Assembly: GCF_011065405.1 (NCBI RefSeq)
Contig: NZ_CP047056.1
Location: 2,068,747 to 2,132,746 of the forward strand
Reading direction: 5' to 3'
Length of the DNA stretch: 64,000 bases
From: Succinivibrio dextrinosolvens
Lineage (GTDB): Bacteria; Pseudomonadota; Gammaproteobacteria; Enterobacterales; Succinivibrionaceae
Shown here in pieces: positions 45,775 to 55,195 of the stretch. The notes under the pieces were generated by a model. The model saw only the letters and a list, made by a program, of their open reading frames with translations. It made no database searches and was not told where the DNA came from. The translations under genes and the position numbers were made by a program. The first letter of the stretch is position 1, and every line of letters begins with the position of its first letter.

Positions 45775-46947
45775 TTAACCTATTATTTTTTTTATTAAAC
45801 CGAAGAGTCCAATCTTCACTAGTATTTTTTTATATTTGTATTTAGGAGGATAAAGTTTCTCTATAGAATCCCAAAAATTATTATCTCCATTCAGAAGCCG
45901 GTCAAAGAATTGTTTTCTTTGAGGAGAGGCAAATGAAGATTTTTCGACAAGGGGATTATCTTTAAGAACCGAACTGTATTCTAAATTGTGAAGATTCTCT
46001 AATGAGGATTCTGCATAGTTTTTTCCTCTTGTTGTACAAGCGATAATGCAACTAGTTCCTAATGTTCCTTCACCTTTGTATTGGGAATACCAATCTCCTA
46101 AAATTAAATCAATTGAATTATGTATTCCTTTACAATCGCAATGTGCACATGCATTTCTCATAGCAAGATTGTATACAATCGTAGATTCCATCCATTTAGA
46201 GGAAGGAAGGAAGGTAGGTAGGTAGACTATTTCTCCTGATTCATATTCATAGCGACAGTAGCTCTTTTTGTACCCTTCTTTAGACTTATCTCTAAAGTTT
46301 ATTGATACCAATTTGCTGTGATGCTTTGCTTCATCCCACGTTTTAAATGATTCCCATGCTAGAGGTGAAGATACACCATGGCAAATTACAGCAACAATGA
46401 TTGCGTTCTCTCTATATTTTGAAGCTGAACTATTAACAATTAAATTATGAGCTGCCGTTGCCTGACAAGGTGTTCCGGAGAAAACAATTTTATTATTTTT
46501 CTTTAGAGCAATGACAATGTCTTTCAAAACATCACCCATATCCGATTGAACGTATTTCGAGCCTTGTGTGGTAATCAATGTTTGCATTGAATTGCCTACA
46601 CTATGAATTGCCCTTAACTCTTTATTCCATACGCAACCTGCAACTAGTCCTCCCTCATTTATTGCGTGTTTTCCTATTTCAAACCAAGCTGCTCCTGACG
46701 AACTTTTCTTTTTTACATTACTATTCTTAGATGCATAAGTCCAACATCCAGATATATTACGTTTTGATGGAGGATTAAGATGAACACATACTTTATTGCA
46801 CAAATTGCAGTTTATACATTTGTCTTTATCAATGTGAGGAATCAAAAAGCCTTCTTGATTCTTCTGCATGCTAATTGCTTTTTTCGGACATATTGAGTAG
46901 CAGGCTGCGCATCCAGAGCAAAATTCTTCGAAGTCAAAATCAATCAT
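45775..46947 (-). CDS. Fe-S protein of the FrhB/F420-hydrogenase-beta family in a polysaccharide locus
   Basis: 390 residues. An N-terminal 2[4Fe-4S] ferredoxin domain (CSGCAACYSICP and CINCNLCNKVC) is followed by the FrhB-type N and C domains (VFSGTPCQATAAHNL, VICHGVSSPLAWESF and SIDLILGDWY). Such proteins often sit next to polysaccharide pyruvyl transferases, as here, where the start overlaps the upstream gene by 4 bases. The family includes flavin-dependent redox enzymes, and a role in reducing or modifying a sugar precursor is plausible, but the reaction is unknown. Last gene of the polysaccharide operon. Confidence 0.8.
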   Translation of the reverse strand: MIDFDFEEFCSGCAACYSICPKKAISMQKNQEGFLIPHIDKDKCINCNLCNKVCVHLNPPSKRNISGCWTYASKNSNVKKKSSSGAAWFEIGKHAINEGGLVAGCVWNKELRAIHSVGNSMQTLITTQGSKYVQSDMGDVLKDIVIALKKNNKIVFSGTPCQATAAHNLIVNSSASKYRENAIIVAVICHGVSSPLAWESFKTWDEAKHHSKLVSINFRDKSKEGYKKSYCRYEYESGEIVYLPTFLPSSKWMESTIVYNLAMRNACAHCDCKGIHNSIDLILGDWYSQYKGEGTLGTSCIIACTTRGKNYAESSLENLHNLEYSSVLKDNPLVEKSSFASPQRKQFFDRLLNGDNNFWDSIEKLYPPKYKYKKILVKIGLFGLIKKIIG

Positions 46948-48071
46948 TTATCTTTCCTAAATTCAGCTAGAGCGTTCTCCAAAAACTCTAAAGATGCTTT
47001 TCTTAATACTGTCTTTTTATTTCTAACGATCTCAAAATCTGTTTTTGATATTTTTTCGAGATCTATTTCTGCTGTATTTACAAGGTGATCTGATAGTTGT
47101 AACTGATCAAGTAAAGATTTCATTCTTGGATCTGGTGTGTTGTCAGAAACAATTGAGACGAAAGACTTTTCAAAATTAGTCGAAAATGCCGTACCATGAA
47201 ATGAATCTGTTACTACAAAATCAGCATATTTGATCAAACTTAAGAACTCACATGGTCCAACATCCAGTTTTCTTGTTATTCTAGAAAATAAAGCTCTTGG
47301 CGGAGGTGTTATGTTGATTAAAGGAAGTTTTAATATATTTGCTATTTTTTTTGCTGCTGTTACTACTTCATTGCCACATGACCAAGAAAATAAAAGAACA
47401 TATGGATGTTCAATTAGTCGTTTTTGACAGATTAAATCGTAATCCTCTTTATCTAATAGCAAAGTTGGATCTAATGTAATACAAGCATCAACCCCAACTG
47501 AATTTAGAAATTCAACACCAGAATGTTCTCTTACAGATACTGCATCAAAATTTTTTAAAAGAGGAACAATAACGTCACGATATTTAGGAGCTTCCTTAAC
47601 CCATTTTCCAAAAGATGCTGCATAAGATACTCTTTTTTGCTTTTTAGGAAAATTTAGGTAGAACAACAGATTTGCTGCTGGAGCGTCATTTTGACTTAGA
47701 TTCCAGATCTGATCACTGCCACAGATAATACAATCATAGATTGATGCATTTTTTATTACATCTGATTCTTCTCTATAAAGCTTACTTATAGGAAGATGTT
47801 TATTTGTATAACAATCAAATAAAGCTTGTCTCTTTTTTAGCTGAGTTAGATAAGGAACTCGTGTAATTATTTTTATAAATTCTTTTAATCTTCTTGGTGA
47901 GCGACTGAACATTTCTCTACTGGCAAGAAAACGTGCTGTTTCAAAATTAATTATTTCGCAAGAAATTCCCATCTTGTTGATTACAGTCGATAGAGCGTAT
48001 GCTTGTAAACTTGCTCCATAGTTATATCCAGTATGATATGTGAGAATGCCAACTTTATTTTTACTATTCAT
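46944..48071 (-). CDS. Polysaccharide pyruvyl transferase family protein
   Basis: 375 residues of the PS_pyruv_trans family: N-terminal VGILTYHTGYNYGASLQAYAL, ICGSDQIWN, VSYAASFGKW and the C-terminal FVVTDSFHGTAFSTNF. Members such as CsaB and WcaK ketalise sugars with pyruvate from phosphoenolpyruvate, adding negative charge to surface glycans. It overlaps the FrhB-like gene by 4 bases. The pyruvyl donor activity is inferred from the family. Confidence 0.85.
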   Translation of the reverse strand: MNSKNKVGILTYHTGYNYGASLQAYALSTVINKMGISCEIINFETARFLASREMFSRSPRRLKEFIKIITRVPYLTQLKKRQALFDCYTNKHLPISKLYREESDVIKNASIYDCIICGSDQIWNLSQNDAPAANLLFYLNFPKKQKRVSYAASFGKWVKEAPKYRDVIVPLLKNFDAVSVREHSGVEFLNSVGVDACITLDPTLLLDKEDYDLICQKRLIEHPYVLLFSWSCGNEVVTAAKKIANILKLPLINITPPPRALFSRITRKLDVGPCEFLSLIKYADFVVTDSFHGTAFSTNFEKSFVSIVSDNTPDPRMKSLLDQLQLSDHLVNTAEIDLEKISKTDFEIVRNKKTVLRKASLEFLENALAEFRKDK

Positions 48072-48115
48072 ATAGTTTCCCTTTTTTTGTAATACGTGTG
48101 TAATGGTGCAACATA

Positions 48116-49567
48116 TTATTTTTTAGATCTGAGTTGACTGTAGGTATGTAAAACTTTTGTTCTATTTAAATAGCCTACAATAATAAGGGTTAATAAAGAC
48201 ATTAGTCTCAATAGAGGAAAATCGTATAAATAGATTATTAGTCCGCCTAATAGAATGATTAAAAAGGACGTAATAAACAGAAACTTAAAATCATACACAA
48301 GGCTAAATTTTTCGTCATGGCCTATAGACAATCTCAAGAATATATAGTGCATAACTGCCAATAATATATATGAAATTAAAGTGGTGTATGCTGCAGCTAA
48401 ATATCCGAATTTGGGAATGAAGATATAATTTAATAATATATTTGTTAAGGCTGCAATTATCGAGGCAACAGCCACTCCTTTTGTTTTTTCTAAATATATT
48501 TCAACATACATAAATAGAACATAGACGTAAATAAAAAAACAGCCAATCATAATAGCTGGAATGCCGACAACCGCTTCATAGTAGGACTCTGGAGCTGCTA
48601 ATCTTAGAATTTCTGGTCCAATTAGCATAAAAAAAACTGTAAGCATAAACATCATTATTGTTAACGCTTTTGAATTTGTTCTTATATCTATGTAATCTTT
48701 ATTTTTAAGTGAATAGTACAGCCAAGGAGCAAATGCACCATTAATTCCTGTTCTGATTATTGTCATAACCATCGAAATTTGATATACGATGTTATAAATA
48801 CCTGCTTTAGCAGAACCGCAAATATAGCTGATCATTATTCTGTCAGCATGCCCCAAAAGAAGTTCTGATACATAGTGCGGAATAAGAGGAAGTGCCATTA
48901 TCATTGACCACTGCCAATAATTCTTACTAAAAATTGGAGCTTGTTTTTTATAATTACAGAAAAAAAGAAATGAACAAATAAAAGACTCGATGATAACTGT
49001 TACTGCTATTAACGAGAAGCTTTTATCATCCGAAATTATTGTAATTATTACCCCAAAGATTAAACTACAAATTGAATTGGTTAGAGATATGAATACCAAT
49101 TTTTTGTATTCAAATAAGAATCTCTGTTTTTGAGACCAATACTGCAGAGAAGGAAATAAAATAAGATGTAAACACATCAAGATTTGGAATTTAATGGAAT
49201 ATCCTGTTTGATTAGTTATAGATTCATTAAAAATAATAATTATGAAGGAGAATAGAAATCCTAAAAGTAAGGTAAGCCACTGTATGGAAGAGATATAAGA
49301 ATCACGCTCCTTCTCGTATTTTATCATTGCTTTGTTGAAGGTTCCGCTGTATATGTTTAGCGAGGTAAATATGCACAACAAATTAAACCATGATAAAAAA
49401 ACAGCATACATTCCATATTCATCGGCTGTCATGATTCTTGTAAAAATAGGCATACCTATAAATTGCATGCCTCTTTGTATCATGTAGCAAACAATAAACC
49501 ATAAAGAAGCTTTCATGGTTTTGGATGCTCTTTGATACTTATCAACTAATTGCCTAATTATTATCAT
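48116..49567 (-). CDS. wzx: Wzx-type polysaccharide flippase
   Basis: 483 residues with about 12-14 membrane segments of the MOP/polysaccharide_synt fold (MQFIGMPIFTRIMTADEYGMYAVF at the N-terminus, typical of Wzx). Expected to flip lipid-linked repeat units across the inner membrane. Overlaps wzy by 4 bases. AT-rich codon use differs from the core genes to the left. Confidence 0.85.
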   Translation of the reverse strand: MIIIRQLVDKYQRASKTMKASLWFIVCYMIQRGMQFIGMPIFTRIMTADEYGMYAVFLSWFNLLCIFTSLNIYSGTFNKAMIKYEKERDSYISSIQWLTLLLGFLFSFIIIIFNESITNQTGYSIKFQILMCLHLILFPSLQYWSQKQRFLFEYKKLVFISLTNSICSLIFGVIITIISDDKSFSLIAVTVIIESFICSFLFFCNYKKQAPIFSKNYWQWSMIMALPLIPHYVSELLLGHADRIMISYICGSAKAGIYNIVYQISMVMTIIRTGINGAFAPWLYYSLKNKDYIDIRTNSKALTIMMFMLTVFFMLIGPEILRLAAPESYYEAVVGIPAIMIGCFFIYVYVLFMYVEIYLEKTKGVAVASIIAALTNILLNYIFIPKFGYLAAAYTTLISYILLAVMHYIFLRLSIGHDEKFSLVYDFKFLFITSFLIILLGGLIIYLYDFPLLRLMSLLTLIIVGYLNRTKVLHTYSQLRSKK

Positions 49568-50913
49568 TTTTTTATTTCTCTCGCTCTCACGAATAACTTA
49601 CAAAAAACGATAATGTACACAATATAAAGGATATTTATTGGCCGGCTATATGAACGAATTGTGTCCTGATAGAATGTCATTGCCACCATAGCAAATAAAA
49701 AAATATAGCAAGAGGAGAGGTAAACATATTTATTAATGTTTTCCGTTACCAATATTTTTTTATAGATATAGGAAAAGAAGAAATAAAAAAGTGCGACAAA
49801 AATTAGTGCCCCTATAAAACCGAAATCAATATAAGGAGCACAAAGAAAAGTATATTCGTTTCCCGCTCTTTCCGGATAAAATGGGCTCCCCATATTAATC
49901 CATAACCTATCTGTTGGTGGAGTATCTACAATTTCAATTTGATTTAGAAATTTCCAAAAACCATTAAATGTTTTTTCTCCAAAATATCCTACAAATGGTG
50001 TGTGACATAATTCTGGTTCGTAAACAATTCTGCTCATAAGGGCGGTCGTTGATCCAAAATAATATGTCATATAACTAACGAAATCTCGTTCTAAAGTTGT
50101 CCCTTTTACAATATTAGCGCTTTCAAAGAAAATCACGATTACAGAAACTGACAAGAGAATTAATTTTTTTATTAAAATTGAGAGCTTTTTCCTTGGAAAG
50201 TTTTTTCTTTTGTATATAGCGATGAACATTGCAACAATAATACCAAATAGATAACATATGGCTGAACTTCTTTGACCTGAAAAAAAAGTTGCAATCAATG
50301 TTAATATCACTATCGTTAGAGAAATTTTATTTTTTCTCAAATGTTCATGTCTTGTGAATACATTGTGAGAAAATATGACAATATATATGTAACTCGCTAT
50401 ACGAAGTGTGTTGTACACAAGTCTTGCAAGTCCGTCGAAATCACCTTTTTCTTTATTAAATCCAATTGCCTCCCATAGAGAATTAGCGCCTAAGGAGATT
50501 CCTATTTTATAAATACGATAAATATAGATAAAAAAACATAACAGAAAAAATAAAAAAAGAATTTTCTCCCATGAATGAACAATAGTTAATCTATAATTTT
50601 CGTATTTTCCGCTAAATATAAATTGATTGCAGCAGATTTTCATATTTGGTTTGCAATGGGAATTAAAGCTAAAATTACGAACAATATATTCGGTGGTAAG
50701 CATGACAAGAAAACACAATAAAAAAAATAAGAAAGACTTAAAACCGAATACTACATACCATTCATTTGTACAGTAAGCAAAGCTACTTGTTGATACAATA
50801 AATAAAGTTAACGTGACTATGGAGGGCGAGATAACATCCCCATGAAATTTATTCCATGCGATTGCTAGTAAAATACCTTCAAAGGCGATCAAAACGTAAA
50901 TCAAAAATTCCAT
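49564..50913 (-). CDS. wzy: O-antigen/capsule polymerase, Wzy-like
   Basis: 449 residues, strongly hydrophobic, about 11-12 membrane segments with a larger polar loop (about 280-345: TTLERDFVSYMTYYFGSTTA, then GYFGEKTFNGFWKFLN) as in oligosaccharide repeat-unit polymerases. No single diagnostic motif exists for Wzy; the call rests on topology, the loop and its place directly before wzx. Very AT-rich. Confidence 0.75.
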   Translation of the reverse strand: MEFLIYVLIAFEGILLAIAWNKFHGDVISPSIVTLTLFIVSTSSFAYCTNEWYVVFGFKSFLFFLLCFLVMLTTEYIVRNFSFNSHCKPNMKICCNQFIFSGKYENYRLTIVHSWEKILFLFFLLCFFIYIYRIYKIGISLGANSLWEAIGFNKEKGDFDGLARLVYNTLRIASYIYIVIFSHNVFTRHEHLRKNKISLTIVILTLIATFFSGQRSSAICYLFGIIVAMFIAIYKRKNFPRKKLSILIKKLILLSVSVIVIFFESANIVKGTTLERDFVSYMTYYFGSTTALMSRIVYEPELCHTPFVGYFGEKTFNGFWKFLNQIEIVDTPPTDRLWINMGSPFYPERAGNEYTFLCAPYIDFGFIGALIFVALFYFFFSYIYKKILVTENINKYVYLSSCYIFLFAMVAMTFYQDTIRSYSRPINILYIVYIIVFCKLFVRAREIKK

Positions 50914-50940
50914 ACTTTATCCAGACTGTATTTTTTTTAT

Positions 50941-52008
50941 TCAGAATAATTTTTTTAGAGCTGGTTGTTTTTCTGATGCTTTAATAATCGAATATGACAC
51001 AGCAATTGACATCAAAAGTGTAATTCCACCAAGCGCTAAGTTATACAAATAAGGACTGGTATGGATTTTTCTAAGAGCAAAACCGACAAAATACATAATT
51101 TCAAAGTGAATAAAATAAATTAGTCCGGAAATCTTTCTAAGATTTCTTGTTTCTTTTATAGGAGTAAATCTTGATAATTCAATTAGAAGACAGATTAAAA
51201 AATAAGTACTAGGTACTAAAAAGATTTTTAGCTGATTCCCTGTAGCTGCATAATCATAACCGCTTATTACGTATGAAAATCGCACTTCAATAATTCCAAT
51301 AATAAATGATATCAACACCCCCGCAATTGAGGTTCTTATTCCCAAGATAGAATGTTGTTTATATTGTTCTCCGATAAAAACACCTAATGTAATAAATGGA
51401 AATCCAAAAAAAATACCATTACGAATAAAGGCATCAGATACCATAAACTTTCCAAAGTCAGAATAGGAATATATAAATTTAAAAAAATCTTTATCTATAA
51501 GAATTATGTATTTGAAAACTGATGCCATTAAAAACAAAGATAGAGATATTGATAAAATAAGCTTTAATCTATGTTTTAGTAATCTAATAGAAATTACCAA
51601 TAAAATAATCCCTGTTACCCCACCCCACAGGTACCATAAAGGAAAATTACCTAATGCAAACTGTTTTAATGCACTAAAAATGTATTCAGCTCTATCTTTT
51701 GAAAGAAGATATTTGCACAGATGGATTGGTATATACAAAAGACTCCATATTAAATAAAGAGAGAACAAACGAATTGCCATCTTTTTTGATGTGGCAAGAA
51801 TATCTCCCTTTATGCAAAGAAAAAAAACAGTTAGAGCAAAAAAATATGGTACGACCATCCCTCCTAACCACCTATTAAAAAACATTGTTGTATCCCCGAA
51901 TAATTCGAAATTTCCGAAGACAACACAATGACCTAGTAAAATGGTTATAGCCATAAATAAGCGCATATAATCAAGTTCGTGCAGAGAATTATGTGGAATC
52001 ATATACAT
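50941..52008 (-). CDS. Membrane acyltransferase (acyltransferase 3 family)
   Basis: 355 residues with about ten membrane segments. The N-terminal HELDYMRLFMAITILLGHCVVFG has the family's R...H arrangement (normally RxxAxxxVxxxH). It probably O-acetylates a sugar of the surface glycan. The weak RBS leaves the start uncertain between Met1 and Met3. Sits between the GT9 and wzy genes in the operon. Confidence 0.8.
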   Translation of the reverse strand: MYMIPHNSLHELDYMRLFMAITILLGHCVVFGNFELFGDTTMFFNRWLGGMVVPYFFALTVFFLCIKGDILATSKKMAIRLFSLYLIWSLLYIPIHLCKYLLSKDRAEYIFSALKQFALGNFPLWYLWGGVTGIILLVISIRLLKHRLKLILSISLSLFLMASVFKYIILIDKDFFKFIYSYSDFGKFMVSDAFIRNGIFFGFPFITLGVFIGEQYKQHSILGIRTSIAGVLISFIIGIIEVRFSYVISGYDYAATGNQLKIFLVPSTYFLICLLIELSRFTPIKETRNLRKISGLIYFIHFEIMYFVGFALRKIHTSPYLYNLALGGITLLMSIAVSYSIIKASEKQPALKKLF

Positions 52009-52023
52009 ATAGTTAACAGCATT

Positions 52024-53235
52024 CTATTCCTGAAAAAAATTGTGGGATAACTTGTTTATCTGTTCTATTACATCTGAAATTTCTATATCAGAAATACATA
52101 AAGCTTCCTTGTTCGTTTTAATTCTATTAGCGCACTCTTTGTTACCATATCCTGCGTTGTACCCTCTAGTTCTGCACCATCTACAGGATTGGTCTTTAAT
52201 GATTGTTTGGGGTAGTAAATCTCCATCTTCTAAAATATCAACCTGATAAGGGAAGAACAGATTTTTGTCGTAGACTCCTGCTATGCATATTGAAGGGACT
52301 CTGGCTGCAACCGACATATGGACTGTTGCGCTATCATTTCCAATAACAATGTGTGCATGTTGAACAATGGATGACCATTCTGAAAAACTGGTTTTACCAA
52401 TGTGACTAATAATCTTCTCAGAATGTTTTACTTTGTTTTTTAGTTGATTTGCGTATTCTTCCTCACCAGGGGAACCACATAGATGAATATCCAACTCAAA
52501 CTTCTCGATTAAATAGTTTGATATGGATGCATATTTATCTATGGACCAGCATTTTTCTGCTTTTGATGAGCCTGGGCAAATTACTGCATATTTTCCAGAG
52601 ATAATGCGATCTTTTTCTTTTAATATAGGCAATCGGCTTTTGTAATTAGTAAGACCAAGATATCTTATTAGTTCACGGTGCCTTTGTAGCATCATATCTT
52701 CTTTTGCTGGTCTAACAGTTTCGTTATACGCAATTTTTGAAATATAGGCATATAGAAACGGTTTTTTTAAATCTATTGAACGAACGAGTCCTATTTTTCT
52801 TTTAGCATTTACAGAACAGGAAAATATCTCTGCTGATAGGCTTGTTACAGGAACTACAATGGTTCCTGCTTTATTTTTATAGGAATTGATGATTAGTCTG
52901 TAATATTTATAGTCAGATAAGAATTTCTTATAATCCAACTCTTCATATGTAATATCTTCAGGTATAGGCATAGTTTCCATCATAAATTTAAGTATGGAAG
53001 GTCTTGCAAGGAAAATCAGGTTATATCCTTCATTCTTAGGATATAGTTTCGTATATGCCTCAAGAGAACTTTGGATTAAGATTGAATCTCCAAAAATCTG
53101 TTGAAAAACTATAATGACAGTTTTGTTGCTACAAACTTTCTTGTTTAACGTGGATAATAAAACGTTTATGACAATTCTGACTCTTGAAATTATTGCGGGC
53201 ATTTTCATTGCTTTATATTTGTTTTGTTTAACCAT
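52024..53235 (-). CDS. Glycosyltransferase family 9 (heptosyltransferase-like)
   Basis: About 403 residues of GT-B fold. GT9 features: AVICPGSSKAEKCWSIDKYA, the nucleotide-sugar region HLCGSPGEEEYANQL, and HIVIGNDSATVHMSVAARVPSICIAG near the C-terminus. In this context it more likely builds the repeat unit or outer core than the inner-core heptoses. Several Cys near the C-terminus (CRWC...C) may bind metal. Start uncertain: Met at 53235 lacks a clear RBS. Confidence 0.82.
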   Translation of the reverse strand: MVKQNKYKAMKMPAIISRVRIVINVLLSTLNKKVCSNKTVIIVFQQIFGDSILIQSSLEAYTKLYPKNEGYNLIFLARPSILKFMMETMPIPEDITYEELDYKKFLSDYKYYRLIINSYKNKAGTIVVPVTSLSAEIFSCSVNAKRKIGLVRSIDLKKPFLYAYISKIAYNETVRPAKEDMMLQRHRELIRYLGLTNYKSRLPILKEKDRIISGKYAVICPGSSKAEKCWSIDKYASISNYLIEKFELDIHLCGSPGEEEYANQLKNKVKHSEKIISHIGKTSFSEWSSIVQHAHIVIGNDSATVHMSVAARVPSICIAGVYDKNLFFPYQVDILEDGDLLPQTIIKDQSCRWCRTRGYNAGYGNKECANRIKTNKEALCISDIEISDVIEQINKLSHNFFQE

Positions 53236-53256
53236 CGTTGTTAACGACTATTTGAA

Positions 53257-54015
53257 TTACTCGATGTAAGGAGTCTCAAAAAAGTGATCTTTTAAGTAGT
53301 CAGAAAACTTACCTTGATTTTTATTTGTTCTTTCAATTACATAAAACAGCGATACACTTCCAGTAGGCCATATTTTTGATAAGAATCTTGAGATGAATAC
53401 AGGAAAAGGGTAAAAATTCGAACCGTATGTTTTATTTAGTGAAAAGAACTCACCTGCTGTAAAAAATTTTGTGAAGTCTTTTTTTGTAAATCCTCGAACA
53501 TGAGGTCCTAGAGTATGGATGGCAGAAGGTTGTTTTCCTAATAATAAAAGAATTCTATTGTGAAATGACGCTAAATTTGGAACTCCAACAATTAGAATTC
53601 CATTAGGTTTTAGGATTCGTCCGATTTCAGAAAATATATGAAATATCTCTTTTGTATGCTCAAGACATTGGTTCATTATCACGATATCAATTGAAGATGA
53701 TTCATAATCATAATTATCATTCTCAAGATTTATTGACTGTACCGAAACTCCCTGGTTTTGTAGTAAATTAACATTTGGTAAATAGTTTTCTATCGCATAT
53801 AACTCAACATTCTCACAACCTGCAGATTCAGCCGAGTTTTTGGAATTTTGTAAATCAGTCCCTGGTCCTGCACCAAGATCTAGAATTTTTACTGATTTTA
53901 GTTTGTTAACAGAAATATGATTAAAAACAGCTTTTTTTATGATGTTTCTTCCATAATTCTCTATTTCTGTCCCTGTTTTTAATTTCTTAAAAAAATCATA
54001 AAAAAAATCAGACAT
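53257..54015 (-). CDS. SAM-dependent class I methyltransferase
   Basis: 252 residues with a Methyltransf_11-like Rossmann core: motif I VKILDLGAGPGTDLQ (about residue 41), SSIDIVIMNQCLEHTKE (motif II/post II) and LKPNGILIVGVPN (motif III). In a glycan operon it probably methylates a sugar or terminates chain growth. No other domain. Confidence 0.82.
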   Translation of the reverse strand: MSDFFYDFFKKLKTGTEIENYGRNIIKKAVFNHISVNKLKSVKILDLGAGPGTDLQNSKNSAESAGCENVELYAIENYLPNVNLLQNQGVSVQSINLENDNYDYESSSIDIVIMNQCLEHTKEIFHIFSEIGRILKPNGILIVGVPNLASFHNRILLLLGKQPSAIHTLGPHVRGFTKKDFTKFFTAGEFFSLNKTYGSNFYPFPVFISRFLSKIWPTGSVSLFYVIERTNKNQGKFSDYLKDHFFETPYIE

Positions 54016-54038
54016 GACTCATTCTCTCTTAAATAAAT

Positions 54039-55117
54039 CTATTTTAAAAAGTTCAAACTATATATAAATCTGTTTTTCATCGGCCTTACATAAACCTGAA
54101 AAATACTTGCTACAAATATCAACGCTTTTCGTGGAAGCATTTTTGCCAAGGCAAAACACAACAATTTCCATTTCTTACGATTGTCATTCCAAAGAGGAGA
54201 ATCGATCCAAGGCGTTAAATCTTTATAGAAGAGCCATTTGTAGGCATATCTATGTTTACAACCTTTCATCCAAGGTCGTTTGCTCATGAAAGATGATGTA
54301 TAGTGAATAATGTATGGATGTTTAATTGCTTCGATGATTCTTTCTTCAGAATAGTAATCTTTAGGAGGTTTTCTATAGGTAAGTATTTCTTGATAGTTAA
54401 AATCAAAGAAAATGGTTATGGCATTGAACTTAGGATCAATAATTCTGCAGTCTTTAGATAAAACAGCACTTAAAACTCCTTGGTCAGACTGCTGAACTTT
54501 TCCTTTTTTTAATCTTATAAAATCTAGAAGTTTTGTTTCGATCTCGTGACTGCGCCATGACTGTACATCTATAAGTAGAACACCTGAATTGAAGATAGTA
54601 GCAGTTGGATCTAACCCAAGGTTTTTTCTGTAATATTTTGAAAAACAGTCATCAAGTGCTGCAACAACACTATTATTAAGATCTAGTTCCCATAACTCTT
54701 TTAGTGACTTGTTTATAACGATGTCACAGTCTAGATAGATAACTCTGTTTAAATTATCTGGTAATAGAGAGCCAACCATTAAACGAGAAAACTGACTTAA
54801 GCTCCCTCTATCGGTTGCAATATTTATATTTAGAAGATTGTTTAAATTTGGACAATGAAGCCAGCTTATTGGGCTTCGATTGTAATTTGCGGGGATGGAT
54901 TGAAGTTTTTCTTTGTTTTCTTCTGAGATATTTTCGTCAATGACGTAAACATCGATATTTGAGAAATTAGTATTATTTTCGTATAAACTAACAAGACTTA
55001 CACCTAGTATTTCAGCGAATTTGTTATCGGATGAGTATACCACGCTGATTTTATGAGAAAAATTACCTGTTACCCCCCCCCGGTGGCTCTTGTAATATTG
55101 TAACTATTTATATCCAT
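54039..55117 (-). CDS. Glycosyltransferase family 8, probably phase variable (out of frame by one G)
   Basis: The GT8 body has VVYSSDNKFAEILGVSLVSL, the metal-binding DxD motif IYLDCDIVI and NSGVLLIDVQSW, for transfer of a hexose or hexuronic acid onto a lipid-linked glycan. An uninterrupted frame exists only from a GTG at 55043. The natural start appears to be ATG at 55117, behind GGAAAGAGAG: MDINSYNITRATGGG then TAA, because of nine G at 55081-55073. Ten G would give GGG-VTGNFSHKISVVYSSDNK and run into the GT8 frame. As assembled the gene is OFF or makes only a shortened product. First gene of the glycan operon. Confidence 0.82.
55073..55081. repeat. Homopolymeric G9/C9 tract (contingency site)
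   Basis: Nine C on the plus strand, that is nine G in the coding strand of the GT8 gene, 36 bases after its ATG. It is the only G or C run of this length I saw in the window. Slippage to 10 (or 7, 13) restores the frame. Confidence 0.9.
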
Positions 55118-55195
55118 TTTCTCTCTTTCCTTAGTTAGTTTTTTTCATTAATTTACGAAAGCAAATTATTCAGTACTGTATCACTTTTGAAAAAA

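Noticed and set aside
55118-55195. Promoter for the glycan operon between the nuclease and GT8 genes
   Set aside because: AT-rich sequence allows several weak -10/-35 guesses, none convincing; transcription may also read through from the nuclease gene.
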